Positions 44,213 through 53,952 of a stretch of 64,000 bases of DNA are shown in pieces. A program made the position numbers and the translations under genes. The notes under the pieces were generated by a model. It did not search any database. It was not told the DNA's origin and worked only from the letters and a program-made list of their open reading frames with translations. Numbering within the stretch: position 1 is the stretch's first letter; every line of letters begins with the position of its first letter. The stretch is from the NCBI GenBank assembly GCA_902795065.1, contig CADBJR010000004.1, positions 62,001 through 126,000 on the forward strand, read 5' to 3'. Origin of the DNA: an uncultured Coriobacteriaceae bacterium. Its GTDB lineage: Bacteria > Actinomycetota > Coriobacteriia > Coriobacteriales > Atopobiaceae.

Positions 44213-45139
44213 CTATGCGAGCAAGCTGTTGACCTTTTTGACGATATGTGCTGCGGTCAGGCCGTACTCCTCGAAGAGTCCGGGCACGTCGCCCGACTTG
44301 CCGAAGACGTCGTTGACGCCGAGGCGGGACACCGGGACAGGGCACATGCGGGACGTGAGCTCGCAGACGGCGGAACCCAGACCGCCGATGACGGAGTGCT
44401 CCTCGCAGGTGACGATCTTGCCTATGGTGCGGGCGCAGTCGAGCACGAGGTCGTTGTCGAGCGGCTTGATCGTGGGCATGTTGACCACGCGGGCGGAGAC
44501 GCCGTAGCCTGCGAGCTGCTCGGCGGCCTCGAGGGCGATGTTGACCATGAGGCCGCAGGCGATGAGGGCCACGTCGGTGCCCTCGCGCACGATCTCGCCC
44601 TTGCCGATCTTGAAGGTGTAGTCGTCGCCGTGGAAGGTGTTGGTGGCGTAGCGCGAGAAGCGCAGGTACACGGGGCCCTCCATCTCGGCGGCTGCGAAGG
44701 TGGCGGCGCGGGCCTCGGCGTCGTCGGACGGGCAGATGACCGTCATGTTGGGAAGAGCTCGCATGAGGGCCATGTCCTCGATAGCCTGATGGGAACCGCC
44801 GTCGGCACCCACGGAGATGCCGGCGTGCGTGGCGCCGATCTTGACGTTCAGCTTGGGATAGGCGATGGAGTTGCGCACCTGGTCGAAGGCGCGGCCCGCC
44901 GCGAAGACGGCGAAGGTGGAGGCGAAGGGGATCTTGCCGGAGGCAGCGAGGCCGGCTGCGGTGGCCATCATATCGGCCTCGGAGATGCCCATGTCGAAGT
45001 AGCGCTCGGGGAAGGCGGCGCCGAACTTGTTGGTGTTGGTGGCGGCGCCGAGGTCGGCGTCGAGGACGACCACGTCGGGGTTCTTCTCAGCCAGCTCGAC
45101 GAGGGCCTGTCCGTAGGCTACGCGGGTTGCGGAATTCAT
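44213..45139 (-). CDS. Transketolase, C-terminal subunit
   Basis: The 308-residue protein is a pyrimidine-binding plus C-terminal domain of a split transketolase: ERYFDMGISEADMMATAAGLA (catalytic Glu region), THAGISVGADGGSHQAIED and VITCEEHSVIGGLGSAV. It pairs with the N-terminal subunit encoded 37 bases upstream to move two-carbon units between sugar phosphates. ATG 45139 follows AAGGAGC. A longer frame to 45247 runs into the upstream gene and is rejected. Confidence 0.95.
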   Translation of the reverse strand: MNSATRVAYGQALVELAEKNPDVVVLDADLGAATNTNKFGAAFPERYFDMGISEADMMATAAGLAASGKIPFASTFAVFAAGRAFDQVRNSIAYPKLNVKIGATHAGISVGADGGSHQAIEDMALMRALPNMTVICPSDDAEARAATFAAAEMEGPVYLRFSRYATNTFHGDDYTFKIGKGEIVREGTDVALIACGLMVNIALEAAEQLAGYGVSARVVNMPTIKPLDNDLVLDCARTIGKIVTCEEHSVIGGLGSAVCELTSRMCPVPVSRLGVNDVFGKSGDVPGLFEEYGLTAAHIVKKVNSLLA

Positions 45140-45176
45140 ATCGCACGCTCCTTGGATGTCGTGGGTTCGCGGTGGG

Positions 45177-45989
45177 TTACTCGGCGGAGAGCTCTGCAAG
45201 GGCCTCGGCGGCCTGCTCGGCGTTGGGAGCCTTGCCATGCCAGCCAACCTGGTTCTCCATGAAGGAGACGCCCTTGCCCTTGAGGGTCTCGCACACGATG
45301 ACCGACGGACGGCCGGTCTCGGCCTTGGCGGCGTCGATGGCCGCAGAGACGGCCTCGAGGTCGTTGCCGTCGATCACCTGGACGTGCCAGCCGAACGCGG
45401 CGAACTTCTCGTCGACGGGATTGACGGTCATGACCTTGTCGTTGGGACCGTCGATCTGGAGCTTGTTGTGGTCCACGAACGCGATGACGTGGTCGAGCTT
45501 GTAGTGGGCGGAGCTCATGGCCGCCTCCCAAACCTGGCCTTCCTGGATCTCGCCGTCACCGAGGAGGCAATAGACCCAGTAATCCTTGCCGTCGAGGCGG
45601 CCGGCGAGCGCCATGCCGTTGGCGACGGAGAGGCCCTGGCCCAGCGAACCGGTGGACATGTCGACGCCGGGGGTGTCGTTCATGTTGGGATGGCCCTGCA
45701 GATGGGAGTGGATATCGCGCAGGGTCTTGAGGTCCTCGCGCGGGAAGAAGCCGCGCTCGGCAAGGGCGGCATAGAGCACGGGCGCGGCATGGCCCTTGGA
45801 GAGCACGAAGCGGTCGCGGTCGGCCCAGCGCGGATTCGCGGGGTCGACGTTCATCTTGTCGAAGTAGAGCACGGTGAGGATTTCTGCGCTGGAAAGCGAG
45901 CCGCCGGGGTGGCCCGAACCCGCTGCCGCGGTCTCCTCGATGATGTCCCTACGGATTTGCTTTGCCACTGCGGCAAGATCTTGCGCCAT
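45177..45989 (-). CDS. Transketolase, N-terminal (TPP-binding) subunit
   Basis: The 270-residue protein has the thiamine-diphosphate motif LLGDGEIQEGQVWEAA with Asn in VDHNKLQIDGP (GDG-x20-30-N). Other family motifs are AGSGHPGGSLSSAEIL and RFVLSKGHAAP. It starts at ATG 45989 after GGGAGG. It forms one enzyme with the C-terminal subunit downstream and acts in the pentose phosphate pathway. Confidence 0.96.
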   Translation of the reverse strand: MAQDLAAVAKQIRRDIIEETAAAGSGHPGGSLSSAEILTVLYFDKMNVDPANPRWADRDRFVLSKGHAAPVLYAALAERGFFPREDLKTLRDIHSHLQGHPNMNDTPGVDMSTGSLGQGLSVANGMALAGRLDGKDYWVYCLLGDGEIQEGQVWEAAMSSAHYKLDHVIAFVDHNKLQIDGPNDKVMTVNPVDEKFAAFGWHVQVIDGNDLEAVSAAIDAAKAETGRPSVIVCETLKGKGVSFMENQVGWHGKAPNAEQAAEALAELSAE

Positions 45990-46107
45990 CGCGTTCCTCC
46001 CAAAGGATTGGCTGGATACATACCATTTCTAACTGTATCACGCGAGGTTTGGCTCGGTGAGCTTGAAGACGCATCTCACAAGGACACGACACTTCTGCTA
46101 TCTCCGA

Positions 46108-46208
46108 CCTGCAATTGGGGACGGTTCCTTTTTCGCGGTTTTCCGCGCTTTTGGGACGGTTCCTTTTTCGCGGAAAACCGCGAAAAAGGAACCGTCCCCA
46201 ATTGCAGG
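46108..46208. repeat. REP family 1: composite hairpin element
   Basis: The element opens CCTGCAATTGGGGACGG and closes with its complement ending ATTGCAGG. Inside is an extra direct copy of the GGGACGGTTCCTTTTTCGCGG unit, then the inverted half. It ends 3 bases from the stop of the HAD gene (46211). Confidence 0.9.
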
Positions 46209-46210
46209 AA

Positions 46211-46873
46211 TCAGATGGAAGCGGTGAGGAGCGCCTCGAGTTCAGCGACCGTGTCGGCAACGGCAGCAGCATGCGCATCTTCGAGCTCGGCGCGCGGCGC
46301 GGTCCCTCCCCACAGCACGCCCACGCAGGGAATGCCCACATGCCCGGCGGCGATCACGTCGAGGTCGCGGTCCCCCACCATCACGGTGTCGACGACCGAG
46401 CAACCCGTCTGCTCGACCGCGCGCAGGATGGCGGCCTCCTTGGAATCGCCCGTATCGGCGAGCTTCCCGCAGATTGCATCGAACACCTCGGCAAGGCCGT
46501 TGTCGCGCACCTGTCTCATCACGAGGTCGTGGCGCTTCGAGCTGGCGATGGCGACGAGCTTGCCGTACGCGTGGAGCACCTCGAGCATATCGGGAATCCC
46601 CTCGAACAGGGGCCATCCCGCGCCCTCGCCCTCCTCGTAACGGGCACGGTAGCGGCGCGTCACCTCGGCGGCATCAGCCTCTGACAAACCGTAAACCTGC
46701 GAATATGCCTGCGGGAAGGGCGGACCCACGAGACGTGTGAGGTCGCCGAGGTCCTCCTCGGCAATCCCCCACTCCAGAAGCACGGAACGTGCGGTGGCGA
46801 TGATGCCCGACATCGAATCGCAGAGCGTTCCGTCCCAGTCGAACACCACGAGCCTGCGGGCGGCAAGGTCCAT
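46211..46873 (-). CDS. HAD-superfamily phosphatase (Gph/PpaX-like)
   Basis: The 220-residue protein has HAD motif I FDWDGTLCDS, motif II region VAIASSKR, a Lys-containing segment and motif IV VMVGDRDLDVIAA; the cap domain is helical. It resembles phosphoglycolate phosphatase or pyrophosphatase PpaX. ATG 46873 follows the cysK stop by 2 bases, so the genes are coupled. The phosphorylated substrate cannot be told from sequence. Confidence 0.88.
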   Translation of the reverse strand: MDLAARRLVVFDWDGTLCDSMSGIIATARSVLLEWGIAEEDLGDLTRLVGPPFPQAYSQVYGLSEADAAEVTRRYRARYEEGEGAGWPLFEGIPDMLEVLHAYGKLVAIASSKRHDLVMRQVRDNGLAEVFDAICGKLADTGDSKEAAILRAVEQTGCSVVDTVMVGDRDLDVIAAGHVGIPCVGVLWGGTAPRAELEDAHAAAVADTVAELEALLTASI

Positions 46874-46875
46874 CG

Positions 46876-47808
46876 TCAGCCCTCGAACAGCGGCGTTGAG
46901 AAGTAGCGCTCGGCCGTATCGGGCAGGATCGTGACCACGCGCTTGCCCTCGCCCAGCTCGCGCGCCATGCGCAGCGCAGCCGTGACGTTGGTGCCGCTCG
47001 AGATGCCGCACATGAGGCCCTCCTCGCGCGCGAGGCGACGCGCCGTGGTGAGCGCCTCCTCGTCGGTGACGATGACCACGCGGTCGTACACGGCTCGGTC
47101 GAGGTTCTTGGGGATGACGCCGTCGCCGATGCCCATCTGGATATGCGTGCCGATCATGCCGCCCGAGAGGATCGCCGCCTCCTCGGGCTCGACGGCCCAG
47201 ATCTGCATGTCGGGATTGGCGGTGCGCAGCACGCGGCCGACGCCCGAGAGCGTTCCGCCGGTGCCGAAGCCGCTGCAGAAGCCGTCGATGGGACCGTCGA
47301 CGTCGAACAGGATGCGCGCGCCCGTCTCGAGGATGTGGGCCGCGGGGTTGTCGGGGTTGTCGAACTGCTGCGGCACCCACACGTGCTCGGGGTCGGCGTC
47401 GCGCATGGCGAGCGCTGTGTTGAGGCACTCCTCGATGGCCTTGCCGATATCCCCTTCGTCGTGGACGAGCACGACCTCTGCACCGTACGCCTTGCAGAGC
47501 TTGCGGCGCTCCTCGGAGACGGAATCGGGCATGATGATGCGTACCTTGTAGCCCTTGACCGCGCCGACGAGCGAAAGGCCGATGCCCTGGTTGCCGCTCG
47601 TGGGCTCTACGATGACGCTGTCGGGATGCAGCAGGCCGCGCTTCTCGGCGCCGGCGATCATCGCGGCAGCCACGCGCGTCTTGATGGAGCCTCCCACCTC
47701 GAGTCCTTCGAATTTGACGAGGACCTCGGCCATACCGGGCTCCACGAGCTTGTTCAGGCGCACGAGCGGCGTATGTCCGGTGGCATCGATGATGTTCTTA
47801 TAGATCAT
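46876..47808 (-). CDS. cysK: Cysteine synthase A (O-acetylserine sulfhydrylase)
   Basis: The 310-residue PLP enzyme has GHTPLVRLNKL, the PLP lysine in GGSIKTRVA, phosphate loop EPTSGNQGIGLS (usually SGNTG), GFCSGFGTGGTLSGVGR and GISSGTN. It makes cysteine from O-acetylserine and sulfide. ATG 47808 follows AAGGAGC. It is divergent from the oxidoreductase at 47927; the 118-bp gap holds the promoters. Its cysteine could feed any thiazoline-type chemistry encoded in region 1, but no direct link is shown. Confidence 0.94.
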   Translation of the reverse strand: MIYKNIIDATGHTPLVRLNKLVEPGMAEVLVKFEGLEVGGSIKTRVAAAMIAGAEKRGLLHPDSVIVEPTSGNQGIGLSLVGAVKGYKVRIIMPDSVSEERRKLCKAYGAEVVLVHDEGDIGKAIEECLNTALAMRDADPEHVWVPQQFDNPDNPAAHILETGARILFDVDGPIDGFCSGFGTGGTLSGVGRVLRTANPDMQIWAVEPEEAAILSGGMIGTHIQMGIGDGVIPKNLDRAVYDRVVIVTDEEALTTARRLAREEGLMCGISSGTNVTAALRMARELGEGKRVVTILPDTAERYFSTPLFEG

Positions 47809-47926
47809 TGCCAGCTCCTTGGATGGATCGAATCGCATCATAACGATAGCACTGCTTTGTTACCATAAAGTTGTTAATGAGCTGCGCGAGGGGGCGCGAC
47901 CGACGCACTGTTGGAGAGGACGCACC

Positions 47927-50900
47927 ATGGCAGAGATCGCCGGAAACATCATCGAGCTGCGCGAGCAGAAGCGCTTGGAGGCAGGCGGAAAGGCGCCCGA
48001 GCACTGGGCCCAGCCCGTCGTCGGGCCGACGGAGGGCGTCATCAACCCGCCCCGCAACCAGGGCTCGAAGATCGTCGAGGTCTTCGAAGGCCCCGAGACC
48101 GCCAGCTGCAAGGAGGAGTCCGACCATCCCGAGCTCTGGGAGTGGAACCACCAGTTCCGCCCTGCCAAGCCCTACCGCCCCGCAGAGCCCATGGACCCGT
48201 ACGTGCCCGCTCAGGAGATCGACCCCGCCGATCGCCCCGAGACCATGAAGCTCGCCAAGCTCATGATCGACCGCATCCCGCAGAAGGTCGGCATCACCAA
48301 GATCACCCCGGCGGACCCCGAGTACTGGGGCCTCTTCTCGATCTTCACCGAGGAGACCGCCTACATCGCCAACCGCATGGGCATGCGCAACCCCCTCACC
48401 ATGGACCAGATCGTCGAGAAGACCGGATGGCCGCGCGAGCGCGTCGAGCCGCTCGTCAACCACATGGCGCAGGTCGGCAACATCGAGTACAACTGGGAGA
48501 ACCTCGACGGCACGAACCCCAACCATGAGAAGCGCTTCGTCCTGCCCGTCCAGCTGCCGGGCATGGGCGAGTTCTACGCCATGAACGAGGCCGCCCTCGA
48601 GGAGCACCCCGAGATGAGCACCTACTTCGAGCGCATCGCATTCACGGGCCCGTCGCAGGTCGCGCCCATGGTGCCTCCCGGAGGCGGCGGACTCGGCATG
48701 CACGTCATCCCCGTCGAGAAGGCCATCGAGCAGGAGGAGCGCTCCATCCCCGTGGAGCACATCTCCCACTGGCTCGACAAGTACGACCGCTTCTCGAGCG
48801 CCGTCTGCTCCTGTCGCATGTCCGAGACGGTGCGCGGCGTGAACACCGGCGACGACGCCGAGGGCTGGTGCATCGGCGTGGGCGACATGGCCGACTACGA
48901 GGTGCAGACCGGCAAGGGCCGCTACGTCACCAAGGAGGAGGCGCTCGCGATCATCCAGCGCGCCGAGGACCTGGGCTTCGTCCACCAGATCACCAACATC
49001 GACGGCGAGGAGAAGATCTTCGCCATCTGCAACTGCCAGAAGTCCGTGTGCTACGGCCTACGCACCTCGCAGCTGTTCAACACCCCCAACTTCAGCCGCT
49101 CCGCCTACGTGGCGAGCGTCGACCCCGCCAACTGCGTGGCCTGCGGCCAGTGCGTGGAGAACTGCCCCGCCGGCGCCGTGAAGCTCGGCCAGCGGCTCTG
49201 CACCAGCCACGGTGCGATCGAGTACCCGCGCCACGAGCTGCCCGACGATTTGGACTGGGGCCCCGAGAAGTGGGATCCCGACTACCGCGACAACAACCGC
49301 ATCGAGACCTATGACACCGGCACCGCGCCGTGCAAGGTCGCCTGCCCCGCGCACATCGCCGTCGAGGGCTATCTCAAACTGGCGGCGCAGGGCCGCTACA
49401 CCGAGGCGCTCGCGCTCATCAAGAAGGAGAACCCCTTCCCCGCCGTCTGCGGCCGCATCTGCAACCACCGCTGCGAGGACGCCTGCACGCGCGGCCTCAT
49501 CGACGATCCCGTCTCCATCGAGGCTGTCAAGAAGTTCCTCGCGCAGCTCGACCTCGACGCCGAGACGCGCTTTGTGCCGCCCTCGATGCAGCCGTCGCTC
49601 AAGGGGCCGTACCAGCAGAAGGTCGCCATCGTCGGCGCCGGCCCCGCGGGTCTCACCTGCGCCTACTACCTGGCCAACCTCGGCTATGCCCCCACGGTCT
49701 TCGAGAAGAGCGAGAAGCCCGGCGGCATGATGGTCTACGGCATCCCCTCCTACAAGCTCGAGAAGGACGTCGTCAAGGCCGAGATCGACGTGCTCCGCGC
49801 CATGGGCGTCGAGATCCGCTGTCGCATCGAGGTCGGCACCGACGTCACGCTCGATCAGCTGCGCGAGCAGGGCTACGAGGCCTTCTACCTGGCCATCGGC
49901 GCCCAGAAGGGACGTCTCGCCGGCGTCGACGGCGAGGACGGCGAAGGCGTCGAGACTGCCGTGGAGTTCCTCCGCCGCGTGCTCGCCGACGAGGCCACCG
50001 AGCTGCCCGGCACCACCGTCGTGGTCGGCGGCGGCAATGTGGCGATCGATGCGGCGCGCGCTGCCGTGCGCGCCGGCTCCAAGAGCGTCGCCATGTACTG
50101 CCTCGAGCAGCGCGATGAGATGCCCGCCACGCCCGAGGAGCGCGCAGAGGCCGAGGAGGACGGCGTCCAGATCGTGAACGGCTGGGGTCCCGCCGAGGTC
50201 GTCCGCAACAAGAAGGGCAAGGTGACCGGCATCCGCTTCAAGCGCTGCACCAGCGTGTTCGGCGAGGACGGGCGCTTCTCCCCCGTCTACGATGAGGACG
50301 ACACCGTGCTCGTCGCCTGCGACAACGTGGTCATGTCCATCGGCCAGGCCATCGACTGGGGCACGATGCTCGAGGGCGAGGCCGTCGTGCTCGACCGCGG
50401 CATGCGCGCGCAGGCCGACCCCAAGACCTTCCAGACCGCCCAGGCCGACATCTTCGTGGGCGGCGACGCGCTCACCGGCCCGAAGTTCGTCATCGACGCG
50501 GTCGCGCAGGGCCACGAGGCCGCCATATCCATCCACCGCTTCGTGCAGCCCGGCAACTCCCTCACGCTCGGCCGCAACCAGCGCCGCTACATCGAGCTCG
50601 ACAAGACCGACATCGTGCTGAACCCCAACGACTACGACCATGCGGGCCGCCAGCACGAGGGCGTGCGCGAGGGCCTCGACATCCACAAGACCCATCGCGA
50701 CTGGCACCTCACGCTCACCGAGGAGCAGGTGCGCATCGAGACCGCACGCTGCCTCAAGTGCGGCGCATCCATCGTCGATCCCAACAAGTGCGTGGGCTGC
50801 GGCGTCTGCACCACCAAGTGCGACTTCGACGCCATCCACCTCTCCCGCGAGCTGCCCGAGTGCTCCACCATGGGCAAGGTGGACGACAAGCTCAAGGCCA

Positions 50901-50962
50901 TCATCCCCTACGCGCTCAAGCGCAGGGCCAAGATCATCAAGAGGAAGCTCACCGGGAAGTAG
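47927..50962 (+). CDS. 1011-residue iron-sulfur/FAD oxidoreductase (GltD/NfnB-like fusion)
   Basis: The N-terminal ~430 residues carry a winged-helix-like segment (MDQIVEKTGWPRERVEPLVN), Cys motif CSCRMSE, C-N-C-QKSVC and a 4Fe-4S motif CVACGQCVENCPAG. Next comes a GltD-type Cys domain (CKVACPAHI; CGRICNHRCEDACTRG), then FAD/NAD domains (AIVGAGPAGLTCAYYL; VVGGGNVAIDAARAAV; IFVGGDALTGP). The C-terminal ferredoxin part has CLKCG and CVGCGVCTTKCDFDA. It probably moves electrons between NAD(P)H and a ferredoxin or quinone. Such long fusions occur in anaerobic actinobacteria and clostridia; the substrate is not known. Confidence 0.88.
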   Translation: MAEIAGNIIELREQKRLEAGGKAPEHWAQPVVGPTEGVINPPRNQGSKIVEVFEGPETASCKEESDHPELWEWNHQFRPAKPYRPAEPMDPYVPAQEIDPADRPETMKLAKLMIDRIPQKVGITKITPADPEYWGLFSIFTEETAYIANRMGMRNPLTMDQIVEKTGWPRERVEPLVNHMAQVGNIEYNWENLDGTNPNHEKRFVLPVQLPGMGEFYAMNEAALEEHPEMSTYFERIAFTGPSQVAPMVPPGGGGLGMHVIPVEKAIEQEERSIPVEHISHWLDKYDRFSSAVCSCRMSETVRGVNTGDDAEGWCIGVGDMADYEVQTGKGRYVTKEEALAIIQRAEDLGFVHQITNIDGEEKIFAICNCQKSVCYGLRTSQLFNTPNFSRSAYVASVDPANCVACGQCVENCPAGAVKLGQRLCTSHGAIEYPRHELPDDLDWGPEKWDPDYRDNNRIETYDTGTAPCKVACPAHIAVEGYLKLAAQGRYTEALALIKKENPFPAVCGRICNHRCEDACTRGLIDDPVSIEAVKKFLAQLDLDAETRFVPPSMQPSLKGPYQQKVAIVGAGPAGLTCAYYLANLGYAPTVFEKSEKPGGMMVYGIPSYKLEKDVVKAEIDVLRAMGVEIRCRIEVGTDVTLDQLREQGYEAFYLAIGAQKGRLAGVDGEDGEGVETAVEFLRRVLADEATELPGTTVVVGGGNVAIDAARAAVRAGSKSVAMYCLEQRDEMPATPEERAEAEEDGVQIVNGWGPAEVVRNKKGKVTGIRFKRCTSVFGEDGRFSPVYDEDDTVLVACDNVVMSIGQAIDWGTMLEGEAVVLDRGMRAQADPKTFQTAQADIFVGGDALTGPKFVIDAVAQGHEAAISIHRFVQPGNSLTLGRNQRRYIELDKTDIVLNPNDYDHAGRQHEGVREGLDIHKTHRDWHLTLTEEQVRIETARCLKCGASIVDPNKCVGCGVCTTKCDFDAIHLSRELPECSTMGKVDDKLKAIIPYALKRRAKIIKRKLTGK

Positions 50963-50986
50963 GCCCGCAGCTTCAGATCAACAGGA

Positions 50987-51014
50987 GCCGCCCGCATCCG
51001 TGCGGGCGGCTTTC
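50987..51014 (+). terminator. Rho-independent terminator
   Basis: GCCGCCCGCA-TCCG-TGCGGGCGGC followed by TTTCT, 24 bases past the oxidoreductase stop. Confidence 0.9.
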
Positions 51015-51044
51015 TGCATGGACCTTCGGCGCACCGGGTCAGCG

Positions 51045-51770
51045 TCAGGAGCGGCGGTCGACGATGTCTCCCTTGACGGCGAAACCCTCAGCAAGCCGCG
51101 CAGCGCGGTCGGCTGCGGTCTCGGGAACGGCATCCGCCGCCGCATCCTCCTCTGACGATCCGCCGTCGCAGCGCTCTTCGAACCCAGGGTCGTCGAGCTC
51201 CGTCGCGCGCTTCCCGAAGATGTTGACGAAGCGGAACGAGAAGGGGCCCGCCGCCCCGCCGTCGTTCTTAAGGTAGCTCGCATAGACGTCGTAACAGGCC
51301 AGCAGCAGCGCGCGGACCGCCGCATCCTCGTCGAGGGCGATGATCGCGAGGCCGTCAGGGGTGTGGACAGGCTCGCTCGGCCGCTTGGCCAGCGCGATCT
51401 GCCCGCTGTCGCGGTGGATGCTCATGCGCCAGCCGCGCCCGCCTCCGGGATTGGGGTAGCCGCACGATGCAGCCCCCTCCGCTTCCAGAGCGTAGAAGGT
51501 GCACGAGCCGAGCAGGCCGTCCTTCTCACGTCTCGTGGAGATGGTGCCGGGGAAGGATCCCGTGGCAAGCAGCATGCGCGAACCCTGCCCCAGCTGCCGT
51601 GCGCGCTCGAGGGCGTCGGGCTGATGCAGCCCGCAGGAACGTCCGAACACGTCGATCGAGAACGACCCGCGCCCATCCCAGGCAAGCGAGCCAACGACGT
51701 CCTCCCCGCACCGGATGCGGTAGCGGATCTTCCCGGCCGTTCTGGCGTCTGTGAGGATATCCAATCTCAT
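51045..51770 (-). CDS. Uncharacterised soluble protein
   Basis: The 241-residue protein starts at ATG 51770 (MRLDILTDARTAGKI). A longer frame runs through the divergent promoter and is rejected. It has no signal peptide or membrane segment. The N-terminal half is beta-rich (YRIRCGEDVVGSLAWDGRGS; FGRSCGLHQPDALERA), as in Tubby/LURAP-like scaffolds, but I cannot confirm that. The C-terminus is acidic and Ala-rich. It is divergent from the MATE gene with a 76-bp shared promoter. Confidence 0.65.
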   Translation of the reverse strand: MRLDILTDARTAGKIRYRIRCGEDVVGSLAWDGRGSFSIDVFGRSCGLHQPDALERARQLGQGSRMLLATGSFPGTISTRREKDGLLGSCTFYALEAEGAASCGYPNPGGGRGWRMSIHRDSGQIALAKRPSEPVHTPDGLAIIALDEDAAVRALLLACYDVYASYLKNDGGAAGPFSFRFVNIFGKRATELDDPGFEERCDGGSSEEDAAADAVPETAADRAARLAEGFAVKGDIVDRRS

Positions 51771-51846
51771 GGCTCTATCATACCCTTGCGTCCATCGCCT
51801 TCCGCTAGAGTAGCAAAGGGCGAAACCGCACGGCAGGGGATCATCC

Positions 51847-53193
51847 ATGGCAACCGATATGGCGCAGCATTTCACGTACCGCAGGCTCATCCGAGCCACG
51901 CTGCCCGCCATCGGCATGATGCTCTTCAAGTCGCTCTACGTGATGACCGACGGCCTGTTCGTCTCGAACGTCTGCGGGTCCACGTCGCTCGCCGCGACCA
52001 ACTTCGCCTTCCCCCTCACCATGATCCTCGCGACCATCGGCTTCATGCTGGGCACCGGCGGCAGCGCCATCGTCGCACGTACGCGCGGCGAGGGTGACGA
52101 GGAGCTCGCCCGCGAGCGCTTCACCTTCTTCGTCTGCGCCACCATCGCCATCTCGGTCGTGCTCGCCGTCGCGGGACTCGTGGCCATGCGTCCGATCATG
52201 GGCGCGCTCGGTGCCGAAGGAGCGATGCTCGAGGAGGCATGCGTCTACGGCGGGATCCTCCTGGTCGGCCTTCCCGTCGATGCATGCCAGCTGCTCTTCC
52301 AGAACTTCTACGCCACGGCGGGCAAGCCCGGCCTGGGGTTCGCGAACACCGTCGCTGCGGGCGTGACCAACATCGTGCTCGACGCGGTCTTCGTCGCGCT
52401 TCTGGACATGGGGGTTGCCGGCGCTGCCATCGCCACGGTCTCGGGCGAGGCGCTCGCGGCCATCATCCCGCTCGTGTACTTCTCGCGCCCCAACTCCAGC
52501 AGCCTTCGCTTCACGAAGCCCCGCGTCGACCTGGCGATTCTACGAGAGGCATGCTTCAACGGCTCGTCGGAGTTCGTCTCCAACATCTCCTCGTCGCTCG
52601 TCTCGATGGCCTTCAACATGCAGCTGCTCGCATGGCTCGGCGAGGCGGGCGTCGCGGCGTACAGCATCATCCTTTACTTCGGGTTCTCCTTCAACGCGAT
52701 CTTCATCGGCTACTCCATCGGCGCGGCCCCGCTCATGGGCTTCAATTACGGCGCGGAGAACCGCGCGGAGATGCGGAGCCTCTTCAGGAAGAGCCTGGTC
52801 GTCATCGGCTGCACGGGCATCGCGATGTTCGTCTCGACGCAGCTGCTCGCCGACCCCCTGAGCGGCCTGTTCGTACGCGATGAACCCGAGGTGCTCGCCC
52901 TCACCGTCCATGCGTTCACGCTCTATTCGACGGCGTTCCTCGTCATGGGGTTCAACATCTACGGCTCGTCGCTGTTCACCTCGCTTTCCAACGGTGTGAT
53001 CAGCGCGATCATCTCGTTCTTCCGCACCATCGTCTTCGAGATCGGCTGCGTCTTCCTGCTGCCCGCCCTCATCGGTCCGGACGGCATCTGGTATGCGATG
53101 CTGGTCGCCGAGGTCGCCTCGTTCTCGCTCACCGCAGGCTTCGCCGTGCGCTTGGAGCCGCGCTATGGCTATTGGACGGGTGAGGCGCGATGA
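51847..53193 (+). CDS. MATE family efflux transporter
   Basis: The 448-residue, 12-helix protein begins with FTYRRLIRATLPAIGMMLFKS and SLYVMTDGLFVSNVCG; family features include IGFMLGTGGSAIVARTRGEG and FNYGAENRAEMRSLFRKSL. It is a cation-coupled exporter of drugs or metabolites. It overlaps yaaA by 4 bases (ATGA), so the two are coupled. Confidence 0.93.
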   Translation: MATDMAQHFTYRRLIRATLPAIGMMLFKSLYVMTDGLFVSNVCGSTSLAATNFAFPLTMILATIGFMLGTGGSAIVARTRGEGDEELARERFTFFVCATIAISVVLAVAGLVAMRPIMGALGAEGAMLEEACVYGGILLVGLPVDACQLLFQNFYATAGKPGLGFANTVAAGVTNIVLDAVFVALLDMGVAGAAIATVSGEALAAIIPLVYFSRPNSSSLRFTKPRVDLAILREACFNGSSEFVSNISSSLVSMAFNMQLLAWLGEAGVAAYSIILYFGFSFNAIFIGYSIGAAPLMGFNYGAENRAEMRSLFRKSLVVIGCTGIAMFVSTQLLADPLSGLFVRDEPEVLALTVHAFTLYSTAFLVMGFNIYGSSLFTSLSNGVISAIISFFRTIVFEIGCVFLLPALIGPDGIWYAMLVAEVASFSLTAGFAVRLEPRYGYWTGEAR

Positions 53194-53942
53194 GGCTCTG
53201 CCTGGTCCTCTCCCCTGCCAAGAAGATGAACGTGGTCGAAGGACCGCCGTATGCTGAAGGCGTTCCACGGTTCCTCGAAAGGACCGGACGGCTCATGGAC
53301 GCGCTCAGGTCGTTCTCGTACGACGAGGCCAAGGCGCTGTGGAAGACGAGTGATGTGCTCACGGCGCTTAACATGGAGCGCCTGCGCGAGATGGACCTCT
53401 CCCGCGACGTCACGGCTGCGGTCATCGCCTACGAGGGCATCGCCTTCCAGCATCTCGCGGCGGGCGTGATGGACGGTGCCGGACTCGACTACCTGCGCGC
53501 CCATCTGCGCATCCTCTCGGGGTTCTACGGCGTGCTCGCGCCGTTCGACGGCGTCGTGCCCTACCGCCTGGAGATGGGCCAGAAGCTCTCCGTGGACGGA
53601 TTCGCCGACCTCTACGACTTCTGGGGCGACACGCTTCTGCGCTCGCTTGCCGATGAGGGTTTCACCGACATCGTCAACGTGGCGTCGGTCGAGTATTCGC
53701 GGGCGCTTACGGCACACGTCGGCCCCGGCATGCCCGCCATCACGACCTGCCTGTTCGGAGACGTGCGCGACGGACGCCTCATCCAACGATCCACCGAAGC
53801 GAAGGCGGCACGCGGCACCTTCGTGCGCTGGTGCGCCGAGCGTGATATCGAGTCGCTTGAGGACCTGCGCGCCTTCGATGAGCGCGGATACGCATACGAC
53901 GAGCACCTTTCGGATGGGAATACGCTCGTCTTCTCGCGCTGA
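53190..53942 (+). CDS. yaaA: YaaA family peroxide-response protein
   Basis: The 250-residue protein of the YaaA/DUF328 family has LVLSPAKKM at the start, GVLAPFDGVVPYRLEMGQKL, LYDFWGD and VNVASVEYSRAL. E. coli YaaA lowers free iron and protects DNA from peroxide. It is translated from the last codon of the MATE gene. A composite REP element begins 10 bases after the stop. Confidence 0.94.
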   Translation: MRLCLVLSPAKKMNVVEGPPYAEGVPRFLERTGRLMDALRSFSYDEAKALWKTSDVLTALNMERLREMDLSRDVTAAVIAYEGIAFQHLAAGVMDGAGLDYLRAHLRILSGFYGVLAPFDGVVPYRLEMGQKLSVDGFADLYDFWGDTLLRSLADEGFTDIVNVASVEYSRALTAHVGPGMPAITTCLFGDVRDGRLIQRSTEAKAARGTFVRWCAERDIESLEDLRAFDERGYAYDEHLSDGNTLVFSR

Positions 53943-53952
53943 CAGCCTCTCG

